Assembly (NCBI RefSeq): GCF_900497805.2
Contig: NW_020954556.1
Coordinates: forward strand, 58,594,237 to 58,658,236
Direction: 5' to 3'
Source of the DNA: Vombatus ursinus
Lineage: Eukaryota; Chordata; Mammalia; Diprotodontia; Vombatidae
DNA: 64,000 bases
Made by a program: the position numbers and the translations under genes. The stretch's first letter is position 1. The number at the start of each line of letters is the position of its first letter. The notes under the pieces are model-generated. The model had not been told where the DNA came from. It worked only from the letters and a program-made list of their open reading frames with translations, and did no database searches. Shown in pieces: positions 11,277-22,694 of the stretch.

Positions 11277-11591
11277 AACTCTTGAAAACCATTCATTCAC
11301 CCTTGAAGGGTTGCAATCAGCATCAGCAGAGGGAGAAGCCATGCCAATTGAATGATGAAGTCTTGAAGGAATGAAGTTAGCACTTCTACACTATCAGTCT
11401 CATGATGAAATTCTGTTCATTTCTTTTGTTGCCTGATGAACAACACAGCTTCTGAATAAGAAGATCATAGGCTCACTGACCTAGATCTGGAAGGGTCATA
11501 TAGTCATCCAAATTAAAGACATTAAATTGTAGCTATGTTTCAAGGGACATGAATTGGTCCCTAGTATTCTTGTTGTATTCCATAGTTCTTT

Positions 11592-11736
11592 TTTTTTTTT
11601 TGGCTAGGCCATGGGGTTAAGTGACTTGCCCAGGGTCACACAGCTAGTAAGTGTTATGTGCTGAGGTCAAATTTGAACTCAGGTCCTCCTGACTCCAAGG
11701 CTGGAGCTCTATCCACTGTGCCAACTAGCTGCCCCA
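11592..11736 (-). mobile_element. MAR1-type short SINE
   Basis: The poly-A tail reads as T11 at the left, and the body includes GTGACTTGCCCAGGGTCACA. Flanks CCATAGTTCTTT (11580-11591) and CCACAGTCCTTT (11737-11748) look like a target-site duplication with two changes. Confidence 0.9.
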
Positions 11737-11748
11737 CCACAGTCCTTT

Positions 11749-12800
11749 TTGACAAGGCCAAAATGTTATTCTTGTTATTCCTAGGATAGCCCAGTGTCGG
11801 AAATTCATCTTAACTCCCACCCCCACCTAATAGTATTTTTTTTTAATAGTTAAGTGATTCTTTATTCCCAAGCATGTTCTTCCTGTTTATTAAGTATGCT
11901 CCTAAGGGTGAAACAAAGAGACTTTATGCTGCTTTTTTTTTTAATTGGTCTAGCCCAAAGGATACACCTCATGAGAAACAGGAGACAAGAATAATCACAG
12001 CCCTGATTTCTGGAAGCAAAATGGTCTCACTTTCTTGAGTTCACTAGGGTACATGAAATAAATGTTTTCCATCAAAGACTGATTTTGGAAGCTATAAAAC
12101 TGGAACTTCCAATAAGTAATCTACATAATGAGCTGTGTTGTTGAACTTTTCCAGATTTTTTTTTGTTGGAGAATAGTAATCTATACCTTTTGTGTACATT
12201 TGCTGAAGTGCTCCTGAAGTGATGTTATTGTAAGTTCAGAATTTGGCTAACTCTCAATATTGGGGTTATGTCTGTCTCTCACTCAATACTGATTAGAAGT
12301 GAGGAAGGAGAAAGGGCCCGGGGGGAAATTCAAAGCCGCTTCTATCATTACGTGCTGCTCATTATCAGGCCTGCCTTGGTAGAAATCTCCCCAAAGCCAA
12401 GAATAGGAGAAACCTTTGAAACTCGTCATCTAATTGAGGCATTTCCTTCCTCCATAAGAATTCTGCACGTCCTGAACTTGGCTGCAGGATGAGACCATAC
12501 TAAATTGAAGAGAAGTATTCTTAACAATGTTCCTGGGCCTCAGATGATGGTGGGATGACCAAGATGAGAAAGCAATTACTCAGCCTAGGCTGTGAAATCC
12601 CGTAAATTACTGAACATCCTTAAAGCATCTGGATTAACACATCATCACCTTTGTGTTATATACATTAGGAAGTTGGCTTCCAATCACCATCTTTATTAAT
12701 GCCAAGTGTCTTTATTTAGTGTCAAAATCTCTGACCCTCTAAATTCCATTCCTTAAAAACAAACTAATCAGGGGCTGAACAGATGTTTTAAGGATGTCTT
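11749..12800. other. Unassigned stretch
   Basis: About 1 kb without a recognised family, apart from T-rich runs. The part at 12300-12500 is more balanced in composition than its flanks but carries no coding motif. Confidence 0.4.
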
Positions 12801-12804
12801 TAAG

Positions 12805-12935
12805 GTCTCCAATCATAGAATTGAAATCATTAAATTCAACCCTCTTGTTTAATGGATGGCTCAGGGAGATCGAGGAACTTGCCTAGGTCACTAACTTTCA
12901 ATGATTCTACAACTGACTCTCACTATATATGCCTA
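12805..12935 (-). mobile_element. MIR3/THER2 fragment
   Basis: AATCATAGAATTGAAATCAT and the diverged body AACTTGCCTAGGTCACTAAC. Confidence 0.55.
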
Positions 12936-13389
12936 TAAAAAACACCCAAATAAAAAACCCTGAAAGAGACTTTGGCTTTTTTTTTTTCTGAAGACATTTC
13001 TGTGCTTGTGGTATCTGATTCAGATAAGTAACTTAAACTGTGAAGGAAAGGTGCACTAATTAGCACCTGGAAAGTGACAGAAGAGGAAAAACAATACAGC
13101 AGTGAGGAAAAGCAGATAATGCTGGTTTTGAAGACATTAGGAATATCCAGCAGCATGGTCCCACTTAAGTCAGGAAGACAAGGGTTCTGGTCCCCACTTT
13201 GATACATATTAGTTATGTGAGTTACACGTCACTCAAACTGTATCAGGGGAGGGAGTTTATACACTGTGAATTCAATATATTGATAAAATTGCTACAAAAC
13301 AAATGCTAATTCATATCTTGTGAGTGGATCACTCTTTGGTTTTTATTAAATGTCCAGTGAGACTTCGTTGATTCAGATTAATAGAAGCA
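12936..13389. other. Unassigned stretch
   Basis: No family recognised. A 94-codon minus frame begins near 13207 and has no motif. Confidence 0.4.
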
Positions 13390-13675
13390 GACAGGTTTCA
13401 CAGTGGATAGATCACTGGGCCAGGAGTCAGGAAATCCTGAGTTCAAATCCAGCCTCAGGCTTACTAGCTGTGTGACCCTGGGCAAGTCACTTAACATTGC
13501 TTAACTCAGTTTTCTCATCTGTAAAATAGAGATAATAATAGCACCTACTTCTCAGGGTTATAATGAGAATAAAATGAGACAATATTTGTAAAGCACTTTG
13601 TAAACCTTAAAATGTTATACAAATGCTAGTTATTATTTAGTATTTTGTTATTGTTATTATTATTATTATTATTGA
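13390..13675 (+). mobile_element. MIR/THER1 SINE, near full length
   Basis: GTTTCACAGTGGATAGATCA head, CTGTGTGACCCTGGGCAAGT core, AAAATAGAGATAATAATAGC and the tail TTTGTAAAGCACTTTGTAAA, ending in (ATT)n. Confidence 0.85.
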
Positions 13676-13842
13676 CTTGAGACAATGGAGATCTAAATTG
13701 ATAAAATTCTGAATTCTGGAATCTTACAAAAAGAAATACAGTTTTATTATTTCCCCAAAACATAGTTTTCTCATAGCTGAAAGGCTGACCACCAGATGAT
13801 CATTATTTTTGACCATGGTAACTCCTGAAACTGTCAAAGGCT

Positions 13843-14086
13843 TATTGTTCAGTCTTTTTTCAATCGTGTCTGACTCTTCATGACCCACTTTAGGCAAAGA
13901 AACTAGAATGGTTTGCTATTTCCTTCTCATTTTACAGGTGAGGAAACTATTAAGGCAAACAGGGTTAAGTGATTTGCCAAGGGTCACACAGCTAGTAAAT
14001 ATCTGAGACCAGATTTGAACTCATGAAGATGACTCTTTCTTGACTCCTGGCCCTGCACTCTATCCACTGTGGCGCCATCTAGTTAT
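13843..14086 (-). mobile_element. Long RTE-tailed SINE
   Basis: ATTGTTCAGTC at the left and CACTCTATCCACTGTGGCG at the right, full length with moderate divergence. Confidence 0.85.
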
Positions 14087-14209
14087 AGCACCTGTAGAGT
14101 CGTCATACCAATAGTAACTCTTGAAAATAAGTCTTAAGTGAGATGACATTTTGTAAACAAAGGAGTTTGATAACTAGAAAGTTCTACCCCAATACCATTT
14201 ATTAAGAGG

Positions 14210-14400
14210 GAATGCAGTAAAATGACAAGAACCCAGAATCAGAATCAGGAATCAGAGTTTCTGGTATTAAATCTAAGCTTTGCTACTCATTACTTGACCC
14301 TGGGTGAGTCCTCAACTTCTTTAAGACTCAGTTTCCCTATCTGTCAAATGAAAGGCAGAGACTAGATAACCTCTAAGGCCCCTCCCACCTCCAAACCTAT
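14210..14400 (+). mobile_element. MIR3/THER2 SINE
   Basis: TTGACCCTGGGTGAGTCCTC core and GACTAGATAACCTCTAAGGC 3' part. Confidence 0.75.
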
Positions 14401-15469
14401 TATTCCCCAGTCCTAAATAAGGAAGCTTAGCAGTGGACCAACAATAGCCCCACAGCTCTGCAGCACCCCTGGAACAAAGAGCTGCTATAACACTGGGACC
14501 CTGTTGTATTCCTTTTATACTCCACAAGCCTATTGATGGTGGATTAAGCCACTGTTCTCTGTGGCTTTTGAATCACCACGCTGGCCTGAAGTTTTCTGCC
14601 TTCCCCTTTGGCAGCTCAAGCCAACTTCTTCAGGAGGTGTGCTTTACTCAGAGGGAAAGGAAATACCTGATCCAAGGTATTTGACATACACCACCGAAAG
14701 CCAGTTACCAAACAAAAGCAGTTCAGGTTTTGGAAGATTTGATATCTTCAGTGTGGCCGCTTGAGCAGAGGCTCAGTCCCTTGAAGGGCCAAGTTAAACA
14801 AGGCAGAATTAAGACTAAATTGGTCCGCACCTCTAGCATTCATAAATCCACATGGGGGAGGCCATGAATGGGATAGGAAAAATTAAGGCTGAGTTATCTT
14901 GGCTGCTGCCCAACCAATCTGTGTGTTCTGGAGAAAGGAGCAGCCAAATATCATTGCTGTGGGGGCTCCGGTCTAATTGCTTTGCATTCTTACTGTTTGT
15001 AGAGCAGACTGAAAAGTGAAATCTTTTCCTTTGAATGGTTGGCTCAGATTCCAAAAATGGAAGGAGAAACATTCATCACTGAATTATTTCTACAGCAGGA
15101 TGGCTCTTGAGGAGGCCATTAATTCAGACCCCTACCTCTAATTCCACTAAATGGAATTCACGGACATCTGGAGGTCAAGGGTGATCTCACAGAAGAGTGG
15201 ATGTTAAGTGATGGAAGCATGTGAAGAAGGCCCCTCCTCACTCTCTTTTTGAGCACTAATGGATAATCTAAGGCACAGAGATTTAGCAAAAATTGAGATG
15301 AACACTCTAAGCATATCTGGTTGACCAGATGATTTGCTGCCAATAGACAAGGTTCTACTGACTTCTTTCAGCAAGGAAGTAGGCTGTCAAACAGCTGCTG
15401 CTCATCAGACAAAGCTGTTCTTTGGTTCTAGCTATCAGTTGATTCTGTGCTTCTGCGCCTTTGGTGCCT
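14401..15469. other. Unassigned stretch
   Basis: Over 1 kb with no confident family, slightly richer in GC than the flanks. Frames (61-79 codons) lack motifs or splice context. Confidence 0.4.
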
Positions 15470-15728
15470 TAGAGGCAGTGGAGAGTAGACTGGGCCTGAA
15501 GTCAGGATAGACCACAGTTCAAATCCAGCCTCAGACATTTACTAGCTGTGTGACCTTGGGCAAGTCACTAAACCTCTGTCTCAGTTTCCCTAACTGTAAA
15601 ATAGAAATAATGTTAGCACCTATCTCCCAGGGTTGTTGTGAGAACCAAATGGGATAACATTTATAAAGTGCTCAGTACAGTGCCTGCTGCATAGTAAGCA
15701 TTATACAAATACTACTAATTTTTATTAA
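15470..15728 (+). mobile_element. MIR/THER1 SINE
   Basis: TAGCTGTGTGACCTTGGGCA core, CTCCCAGGGTTGTTGTGAGA and TAAAGTGCTCAGTACAGTGC, complete to the tail. Confidence 0.85.
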
Positions 15729-15789
15729 ATATATTCTATATTATTATTAATGTATTATAATATATTATTATTAGCCCTAGAGGATGCAG

Positions 15790-16055
15790 TGCTCTGATTT
15801 TTTAAAATAATTTTATTGTTATTGATACTTATATATCATGTTTACTGCTGAATACATCCCTCCTTGCTCCCCCACTCAGTGAACCATTATTTCTAAAAAA
15901 GAAAGAGGGAAAAAATTGCAGTTCAGGAAAACCAACCAGCACATGAATTATGTTTGACAATATATGAATTATACCATACCCATAGACTCTCACCTCTGGA
16001 AACAGGGGATGAAGGTATATTTTTTTAACTTCTCTGGTGCCAAGCTTGACCATTA
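15790..16055 (-). mobile_element. Probable L1 3' UTR relic
   Basis: Resembles a recurrent marsupial L1-associated antisense segment (AATTGCAGTTCAGGAAAACC, CATACCCATAGACTCTCACC). Assigned from memory only. Confidence 0.35.
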
Positions 16056-16429
16056 TAGTTATACTTATTATTTCTTAAAGATAACAAAAGTCCCTCAACT
16101 CAGTCAGTATGCTGACTGAATCCTATTCACTAAAAATCTTTCCTTTATCCTTCCTGCTATAATTTTAGTCCATTTCCCATCTGTTTTGTCCTCAATGGAG
16201 TTGAACAGATGTCAACATGATAACTCTCACATAAAAATTAGACAACAGAATTTTGAGCTCTGTATTAGAAGACATTCTTGTGTCACATCAAGAAGTATTT
16301 ATTAAATTAAATTGAAAGTATCAATGTGTACTATCAATGGTAATAAGTACTAGAGATAAGAAAGACAAAAATTAATCCCTTCCTTCAAAAAACTCACATT
16401 GTCAAATCTTGGGGAAAAAAAACTGTACA
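16056..16429. other. Unassigned stretch
   Basis: AT-rich. An L2-like whisper near 16290-16400 (AAGAAGTATTTATTAAATTA) is too weak to call. Confidence 0.35.
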
Positions 16430-16565
16430 AATCAAGTCAATAAGCATTTTTAAAGTGTTTACTATATGCCCGTTGCTGTGCTAAGGACTGGGAATACAAA
16501 TTCAAACAGAAAGAAAGACAGTCCCTGCCCTCAAGGAGCTTGCACACTAATAGAAAAAGATAACA
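16430..16565 (-). mobile_element. L2 3' end
   Basis: AATAAGCATTTTTAAAGTGT, GTGCTAAGGACTGGGAATAC and TGCCCTCAAGGAGCTTGCAC. Confidence 0.8.
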
Positions 16566-16789
16566 TAGAAGAGAAAGCTGAAAGGGGGAAGGATGTAGGC
16601 TAGGTTAGCTTTGAGGGAGATATGGTAGAGAAAATCTGGACAGTCAAGTGTGCAGCCCGGGTAAGAATGAAGACCTAGCTGGACTGGATATCCTCAAAAT
16701 GGATATTTGGGAAGGACCCAGTCAATCAAAGCACTCACAAGGGTGGGAGATACTTCCAGTGTGAGAGGTCCAGGGATGTAGTCAACTTC

Positions 16790-17600
16790 CAGAGTGAAGA
16801 GATTTATTTGATGTGGTAGAGAAAGTCCAGAAAGCCAGGAGTACAGCCTGGAGAGGATGCTGGGAACTTTGGAAACTGCACAGGAATGTGAATATTTTCT
16901 CCATCATTTGCCACTCACGATCCCTCCATGCCTTCTCATCCTTGGAGATTCTTGCCCGTATCTTACCATAAATCCTTGACAGTGGCTCTCCCCATTGGGG
17001 AGGTCTTCCTCTGGTTGTTTTAATGTCCCAGAGAAACTCACAGACTGCACCCAGGTTCACTGCTGTTCTGGTTGCCTGACTGGCCCACCTTCTTCTCCTG
17101 ACATTCAGATCCTCCATAACATCTTTCATGCTGCTTCTCATGTGCAAACCATTTTGGGTTACATGATGCATGCTGTCTGCTCATGCCCACCACGTGTGTT
17201 TCCATTACTCTTTTGGTTATTTGTAATTTTGATGCTTTTGAAAATGTGGTGTTCCATGACTCACAACCATAGAGCACCTCTGGGATAATAATCGTACCAA
17301 AAAGATGACCTTTTGTAGCAGCTAAGAGTTGGGGATCATTGGAATTGCTCTGCAGTTTTCAAATATGATCCTGCCCAGTTTCCTCTTGTTACTCTTTAGA
17401 CCTGAGCCCTTTGAAGTGCCAGTCTAAGATTCCCACATTGATGGACTAAATCAACAGACTATTCATCCAGCTGCCTGTCATGCAAAATCTGTGAAACAGA
17501 CCCTGTTTTATTCATTTCTTGGACTGCATCTCTCACCCCGAGGGAGATTTCATCAAGGAATCTACTGGAATAATGGAATACCACAAAATCGTCGATAATG
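16790..17600 (-). mobile_element. RTE LINE, C-terminal part
   Basis: Two overlapping minus-strand frames read as the end of an RTE-clade polymerase. One has LYGCESWNTTFSKASKL, then a Met-Glu/Met-Gly run (17038-17277). The other has a Ser-Met-Lys-Asp-Val-Met-Glu-Asp motif, RRRRWA, and TRGRPPQWGEP followed by AWRDREW (16782-17171). The two frames are offset, so at least one frameshift lies near 17150. The upstream part to 17600 is stop-ridden. Confidence 0.8.
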
Positions 17601-17689
17601 AATATTTGAAGACCCTAGTCATTAATGGTGAATATTCCCCTTCCCCAGGTCACCTTAATTCTTAGTACTTCCCTCTGAGATTATCTCCA

Positions 17690-17880
17690 ATTTATCCCAT
17701 ATTCATCTTGATTGCACGTTGTACAAACATGTACAATATGTTTCCATGTTGATTTCTCCAACAGACTGAGTATCCTGAGAACAAGGACTGGTTTTTGCCT
17801 TGCTTTTCATCTCCAGTACTTAGCACAGCGCTTCTGATTAGTAGGTGCTAAATAAGCACTAGTTGAGTGACTGAATGAAT
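17690..17880 (+). mobile_element. L2 3' end
   Basis: GAGAACAAGGACTGGTTTTT, CAGTACTTAGCACAGCG and a diverged AATAAG terminus. Confidence 0.7.
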
Positions 17881-17984
17881 AACCGACGGGGCTAATGTCA
17901 GGGATAACATCACAAATCGTCCAACACTGAGGTGATCTTGTGCCTCTCTATTTTTGACCTCCCTGGATGGCAATAGTCAACAAA

Positions 17985-18400
17985 CCAAATCCTAGCCTTT
18001 CATAGTCTGGCTTCAACTTGTTTCAAATCATATCATATAGTGCAGGAAAACCAGAGTTGTTCTCTGTACATGAATGACACTGCACCTTCCCTCCCCATAC
18101 TTGAGATACTCTCCTTCCTCACTGCAACATCTCGGAAACCCTGGGCTCCTCCAGTGCTCCGCTCAAGGGCCACCTTTTATAAAAGGCCTTTCCTGAGTTC
18201 CCTAAATGTATCTCTTTCTTACAAATAAAATTATTTCTATTTTTAAATAGCATTACAATTTAATTATTGTAAATCTTTTCACTCAATATACACTTTTCCT
18301 TGAGGGCTCAGATAATTTCATTTTTGCCTTTCTATCCTCAGAACCTAGCACAGTGCCTGGCACGTAGTAGATGCTTAATAAATGCTCACTGAATTGAATT
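17985..18400 (+). mobile_element. L2 3' region
   Basis: AAAGGCCTTTCCTGAGTTCC, CCTTGAGGGCTCAGATAATT, and the end GCACAGTGCCTGGCACGTAG followed by AATAAATG. Confidence 0.8.
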
Positions 18401-18404
18401 GAAT

Positions 18405-18525
18405 CTCAGTTACTGCCACTTGATAGCCGTGTGACCTTGAACAAATCATTCTGTTTCTCTAGGTGGCAAATTCTTCATCTGCAAAAGAATGATCTTGAAG
18501 ATCTTTCGACTCTAAAAATCTGCAA
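18405..18525 (+). mobile_element. MIR3/THER2 fragment
   Basis: GCCGTGTGACCTTGAACAAA and GATCTTGAAGATCTTTCGAC, abutting the L2 end. Confidence 0.6.
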
Positions 18526-18627
18526 GCCCCTGAGTTTATTCTCATAAATGCCTCTGTCATAGTGTTTTGTATAATATCAACGTATACGTAGGTGGGAAAT
18601 ACTTTCCACAATAATAATAGTAAAAAT

Positions 18628-18736
18628 GAGAAGGAAGAGAAGAAGAAGGAGGAGGAGAGGGAGAAGGAGAGGAGGGAGGAGGGGGAGGAGAAGGAGAAGG
18701 AGAAGGAGGAGGAAGAGGAGGAGGAAGAGGAGAAGG
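18628..18736 (+). repeat. Uninterrupted polypurine tract
   Basis: About 109 consecutive A/G bases built from GGA and GAA units. On the complement it yields the Pro/Ser-rich frame at 18557-18778, which is an artefact of the repeat. The tract can in principle form a triplex (H-DNA). Confidence 0.95.
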
Positions 18737-18795
18737 TAACTGAGGCAGAGGAAGAATAAGTGACTTGCCCAGAGTCACACAGCTAAGCCTTCAAT
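18737..18795 (-). mobile_element. SINE fragment
   Basis: AACTGAGGCAGAGGAAGAAT, then GTGACTTGCCCAGAGTCACA, a SINE body in antisense joined directly to the purine tract. Confidence 0.65.
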
Positions 18796-18834
18796 GATGC
18801 ATTTTGTTTCATTGAATCAAGTACTTAAAACACA

Positions 18835-19032
18835 CACCCATATATATTTATGTGTGTGTTGTTCAGTTGTGTCTGATTCTTTGTGACATATATACACCCA
18901 CATATGTGTGTATATGCATATATGTATATGTGTGTATATATACGTATGTATGTATGTATGTATATACATCCCTATATATATAGAGAGAGAGAGAGAGACT
19001 GAGGAGAGAGCAAGAGAGAGTGAAAGAGAGAA
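18835..19032 (+). repeat. (TATG)n and (GA)n microsatellites
   Basis: TATG/CATA blocks to about 18980, then GAGAGA to about 19030. A stub of a long-SINE tail (TTGTTCAGTTGTGTCTGATT, minus sense) sits at 18858-18893. Confidence 0.9.
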
Positions 19033-19573
19033 TATTCCCCCAATAATATTGCTTCTAGCTGCTATGCCATTCTTAATGGTAAAGAGATATAAGATCTGAT
19101 AGCCAAAGTGATCTCTGGGCTCTTTCTGCCTCCTCATTGTGGTAAGAGTTTTTCCTTAAAAATCTATAGGAAATTATGATAGAATATATTTTAAATGTCC
19201 ATTTCCCATCCCTCCCCACCCCTTTTCAAATTGTAGTTTGTTTAAATGGAGCAGGTTGGAGGCTATAATTGTACACGGCATCCTGTCATCTTTTTCTTTT
19301 GATTTGGTATTTGTTTGAATCCTTGCTCTAACCTGTTAGTTATCTAACTGCGCAGAAATGTGACTGCTATGCCTATAACCAATGGCTGCCTACTATTTAC
19401 ATATAGTCAATTTCACTTTTTAGAATCTTCCCAAGACTTTCAAAATCCCAGAGATGAAATGGAAAATCATAGGTCATTTAGTCTCCTTCCAACTCTGAGA
19501 CTGAATATTAAAAGTTAAATTGCCTGTATCTCAGCCGATAAGACACAACTGGTTATAGGCATAGCACTGTATA
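19033..19573. other. Unassigned stretch
   Basis: No family recognised. Confidence 0.4.
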
Positions 19574-19581
19574 TTTTATAC

Positions 19582-19791
19582 CATTAGTCCTCATACTATT
19601 TGGTCTCAGGACTCCTTTATATTCTTAAAAATTATGGAGGTTCACCCCCTCAAGAGTTTTTGTTTATATGAGTTATATCTACCAATGTTTACTGTACTAG
19701 AAATTAAAATGTCTTAGTATTGTTGTGAAAATAGCTTTGACCTGGCAGAGGGACCACCAGGGGCACCTAAACCTCACTTTGAAAACAGCTG
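19582..19791 (+). mobile_element. hAT-type DNA transposon fossil
   Basis: Body phrase TTTGGTCTCAGGACTCCTTT and TTATATGAGTTATATCTACC, as in ancient mammalian hAT-Charlie elements. The ends are loosely inverted (CATTAGTCCTCATACTA against the complement CAGCTGTTTTCAAAGT). Flanking octamers TTTTATAC (19574-19581) and CCCTATAC (19792-19799) agree at 6 of 8, as an aged 8-bp target duplication would. Confidence 0.65.
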
Positions 19792-19937
19792 CCCTATACA
19801 ATTTTTTTCATGCAGTCTGTTTTTGAAGCTCTCTAAATAAGATAAAATGATAGATAAGATAAGAGATGAATATTGTCATTTGAGGGGTCCCATTTCACTT
19901 TTGGATAGCTTGAATCATTGGTCAAGTTAACATTTTT

Positions 19938-22694
19938 TTAATTAATAAATTTATTTATTTATTTGTTTTCAACATTTACTTCCATGAGATTTTGAGTTCC
20001 AAATTTTCACCCCATTTTGCCCCTCCCCCACCCCAAGATGGCATGCATTCTGAATACTCCTTCCCCTAGTCTGTCTTCCCTTTTATCTCTCTCTTATCCC
20101 CTTCCCCTTCAATTTTCCTGTAGGGTAGGATAGATTTCTGTACCCCATTTCCTGTATTTCTTATTTCCTAGTTGCATGTGAAAACATTTTTTTTTAACAT
20201 GCGTTTTTAAAACTTTGGGTTCCAAATTTTCTACTTCCTCCCTCCCCACCCACCCTCATTGAAAAGGCAAGCAACTCAATATAGGTTATACATGTGCAGT
20301 TATGCAAAACACTTCCATAGTAGACATACTGTGAAAAACTAACTCTATTTCCCTTAATCTTATCCCACCCCCCCACCAGTTATTCTATTCTGTCTTTTGA
20401 CCCTGTCCCTCCTCAGAAGTATTTGCTTCTGATTACCCCTTTCCCAATCTGCCCTCCTCCCTATCATACCCCTATTCTTTTGTCCCCTCACACCACCTCC
20501 CATTTTCCTGTAGGGTAAGACAGATTTCCATACTCAATTGAGTGTGTATGTTATTCCCTCCTTAAGTCAAATACTATGAGAATAAGATTCACTCATTCCC
20601 TTTCACCTTCCCCTGTTTCCCCTCCACTGTAAGAGCCTTTTCTTTTCTTTTTTTTGTGAGATAATTTACCCCATTCTACCTCTCCCTTTCTCCTTCTTCT
20701 AGTACAATCCTCTCTCACCCCTTAATTTTATTCTCCAGATGTGACCCCTTCATCTTCAACTCACCCTGTGCCCTCTATATATCTATCTATCTATATACAC
20801 ACATATAATTTTTTTCCCTCCAACTACGCTAATACTGACAAAGGTCTCATGAGTTACAAAAATCATCTTTCCATGCAGGTATGTAAACAGTTCAACCTTA
20901 ATAAGTCTCTTATGATTTCTCTTTCCTGTTTACCTCTTCATGTTCCACTTGAGTCTTATATTTGAAAGTCAAATTTTCTATTCAACTCTGGTCTTTTCTT
21001 CAAGAATGCTTGAAAGTCCTCTATTTCACTGAATGACCTTTTTTTCCCTGTGAAGGATTATACTCAGTTTTGCTGGGTAGGTGATTCTTGGTTACAATCC
21101 TATCTCCTTTGCCCTCTGGAATATTATATTCCATGCCCTGCGGTCCCTTAATGTAGAAGCTGCTAAATCTTGTGTTATCCTGATTGTGTTTCCATAATAC
21201 TTGAATTGTTTCTTTCTGGCTGCTTGCAATATTTTCTCCTTGGCCTGGGAACTCTGGAATTTGGCTACAATATTCCTAGGAGTTTTTTTGGGGATCTCTT
21301 TCAGGAGGTGATCGGTGGATTCTTTCAATTTCTATCTTGCCCTCTGGTTTTAAAATATCAGGGCAGTTTTCCTTGATAATTTCTTGAAAGATGATATCTA
21401 GGTTCTTTTTTTGATCATGGCTTTCAGATAGTCCAATAATTTTTAAATTCTCTCTCCTGGATCTATTTTTCAGGTCAGTTGTTTTTCCAATGAGATATTT
21501 CACATTGTTTTCTAATACGGTGTCTTGATTTTTCATAAAGTCACTAGCTTCCAATTGCTCTACTCTAATTTTTAAGGAAGTATTTTCTTCAGTAATCTTT
21601 TGAACTTCCTTTTCCATTTGGCCAATTTTGCTTTTTAGGGCATTCTTCTCCTCATTGGCTTTTAGGACCTCTTTTGCCATTTGGGTTAGGCTATTCTTTA
21701 AGGTGTTATTTTCTTCAGTATTTTTTTGGGTCTCGTTTAGCAAGCTGTTGACTTGTTTTTCATGATTTTCTTGTATCACTCTCATTTCTCTTCCCAAAAT
21801 CCCTTTTGAGCTCTTCCAAGGCCTGGGACTGATTCATATTTTTCTTGGAGACTTTCGATGTAGGAGCTTTGACTTTGTTGTCTTCTTCTGGTTGTATGTT
21901 TTGATCTTCTTTGTCACCAAAGTAAGATAATATAGTCTGACTCTTTTTGAGCTGCTTGCTCATGATCCTAGCCAATTACTTGAGTTTTAAACTCTTTGTT
22001 AAGGTAAAAGTCTGCTTCTTATGTGGACAACGTACTGTCCCAAGCGTTGGGGGTTTGTACAGCTGTTTTCAGAGCTACTTCTAGGGACCTGTAAATTTTC
22101 AGTTCCTCCAAGGAGGTATGATAAGGGGTGAGGTGTTTCCTCTCCACAGCCATAACAAGCTTCACCACACCAGCACTCCTCCTCACCCCAGGACTGCCCC
22201 TCAGAACTGTGACCCAGATCCAAGCACAGGCAAAGCAAGAGATTCCTGCCTCAGCACTGGCAAAGAGATCCCTGCAATCCCGCTCTGATCAGCCACTCGA
22301 TTCCCCCCCAGTCTGTGGGCCGGAAGCTCAGGAAATAGCCACAGTCCAAGCTGGGGACTTGTGGCTGAGACCTAGCTCCTTCTCTCACCAGAGTCACAGA
22401 CTTTTCCCACGACTTTCTAAGTTGTTTTTGCCATTCATGGGTTAAGAAGTCTGGAAACTGCCACAGCTGCCTGCGATTCAGTCCTCTGAGGCCTGCTCCA
22501 GGGTCGCTGTGGCCTGCACGCCCATGCCGAACTGCACTCCTCTCCCCACTCGGCACGATATACCTTTCTGATCAACCATCCAGGTTGTCTTGGGCTGGAA
22601 ATTTGTTTCACTCTGTCTTTTTGTGGGTTCTGCTGCTTTAGAATTTGTTTAGAGACATTTTTTACAGGTATTTGGAGGGGTTTGGGGCAGTTAA
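19938..22694 (-). mobile_element. Half-L1 (HAL1-like) element, near complete
   Basis: An L1-lineage element about 2.75 kb long in minus orientation. It has a 5' UTR rich in GC (about 22000-22690), an ORF1 relic (20930-21975), then about 1 kb of pyrimidine-rich (plus-strand) 3' UTR ending in an AAAT-type tail. There is no ORF2. It is flanked by TAACATTTTT at 19928-19937 and 22695-22704, a plausible target-site duplication. This is the layout of HAL1 elements, which carry ORF1 alone and depend on L1 enzymes. A post-insertion deletion of ORF2 from an ordinary L1 is the alternative. Confidence 0.75.
20930..21975 (-). pseudogene. L1-lineage ORF1 protein, degraded
   Basis: An RNA-binding chaperone protein relic. 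The start MARIMSKQLKKSQ at 21975 opens an N-terminal segment. A second frame (21797-21276) carries a heptad-patterned coiled coil rich in Glu, Lys and Asn, then the RRM start SRRENLKIIGL. A third frame (21328-21092) carries the C-terminal domain with FQSSQAKEKILQAARKKQF and RRAWNIIF. Directly after the TAA at about 21092 the same frame reads PRITYPAKLSI, the conserved end motif of L1 ORF1, so that TAA looks like a Gln-to-stop change. Breaks seen: frame changes near 21780 and 21300 and this nonsense codon. Length without breaks would be about 340 residues, usual for the family. Confidence 0.8.

Noticed and set aside
13440-13500. tRNA-like A-box/B-box text in the SINEs
   Set aside because: Belongs to SINE heads; no cloverleaf with an acceptor stem could be drawn, so no tRNA gene is called.
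18557-18778. Pro/Ser-rich minus frame resembling a proline-rich protein
   Set aside because: Product of the polypurine tract.
22000-22560. Host promoter or CpG island
   Set aside because: The GC-rich segment is the 5' UTR of the HAL1-like element.
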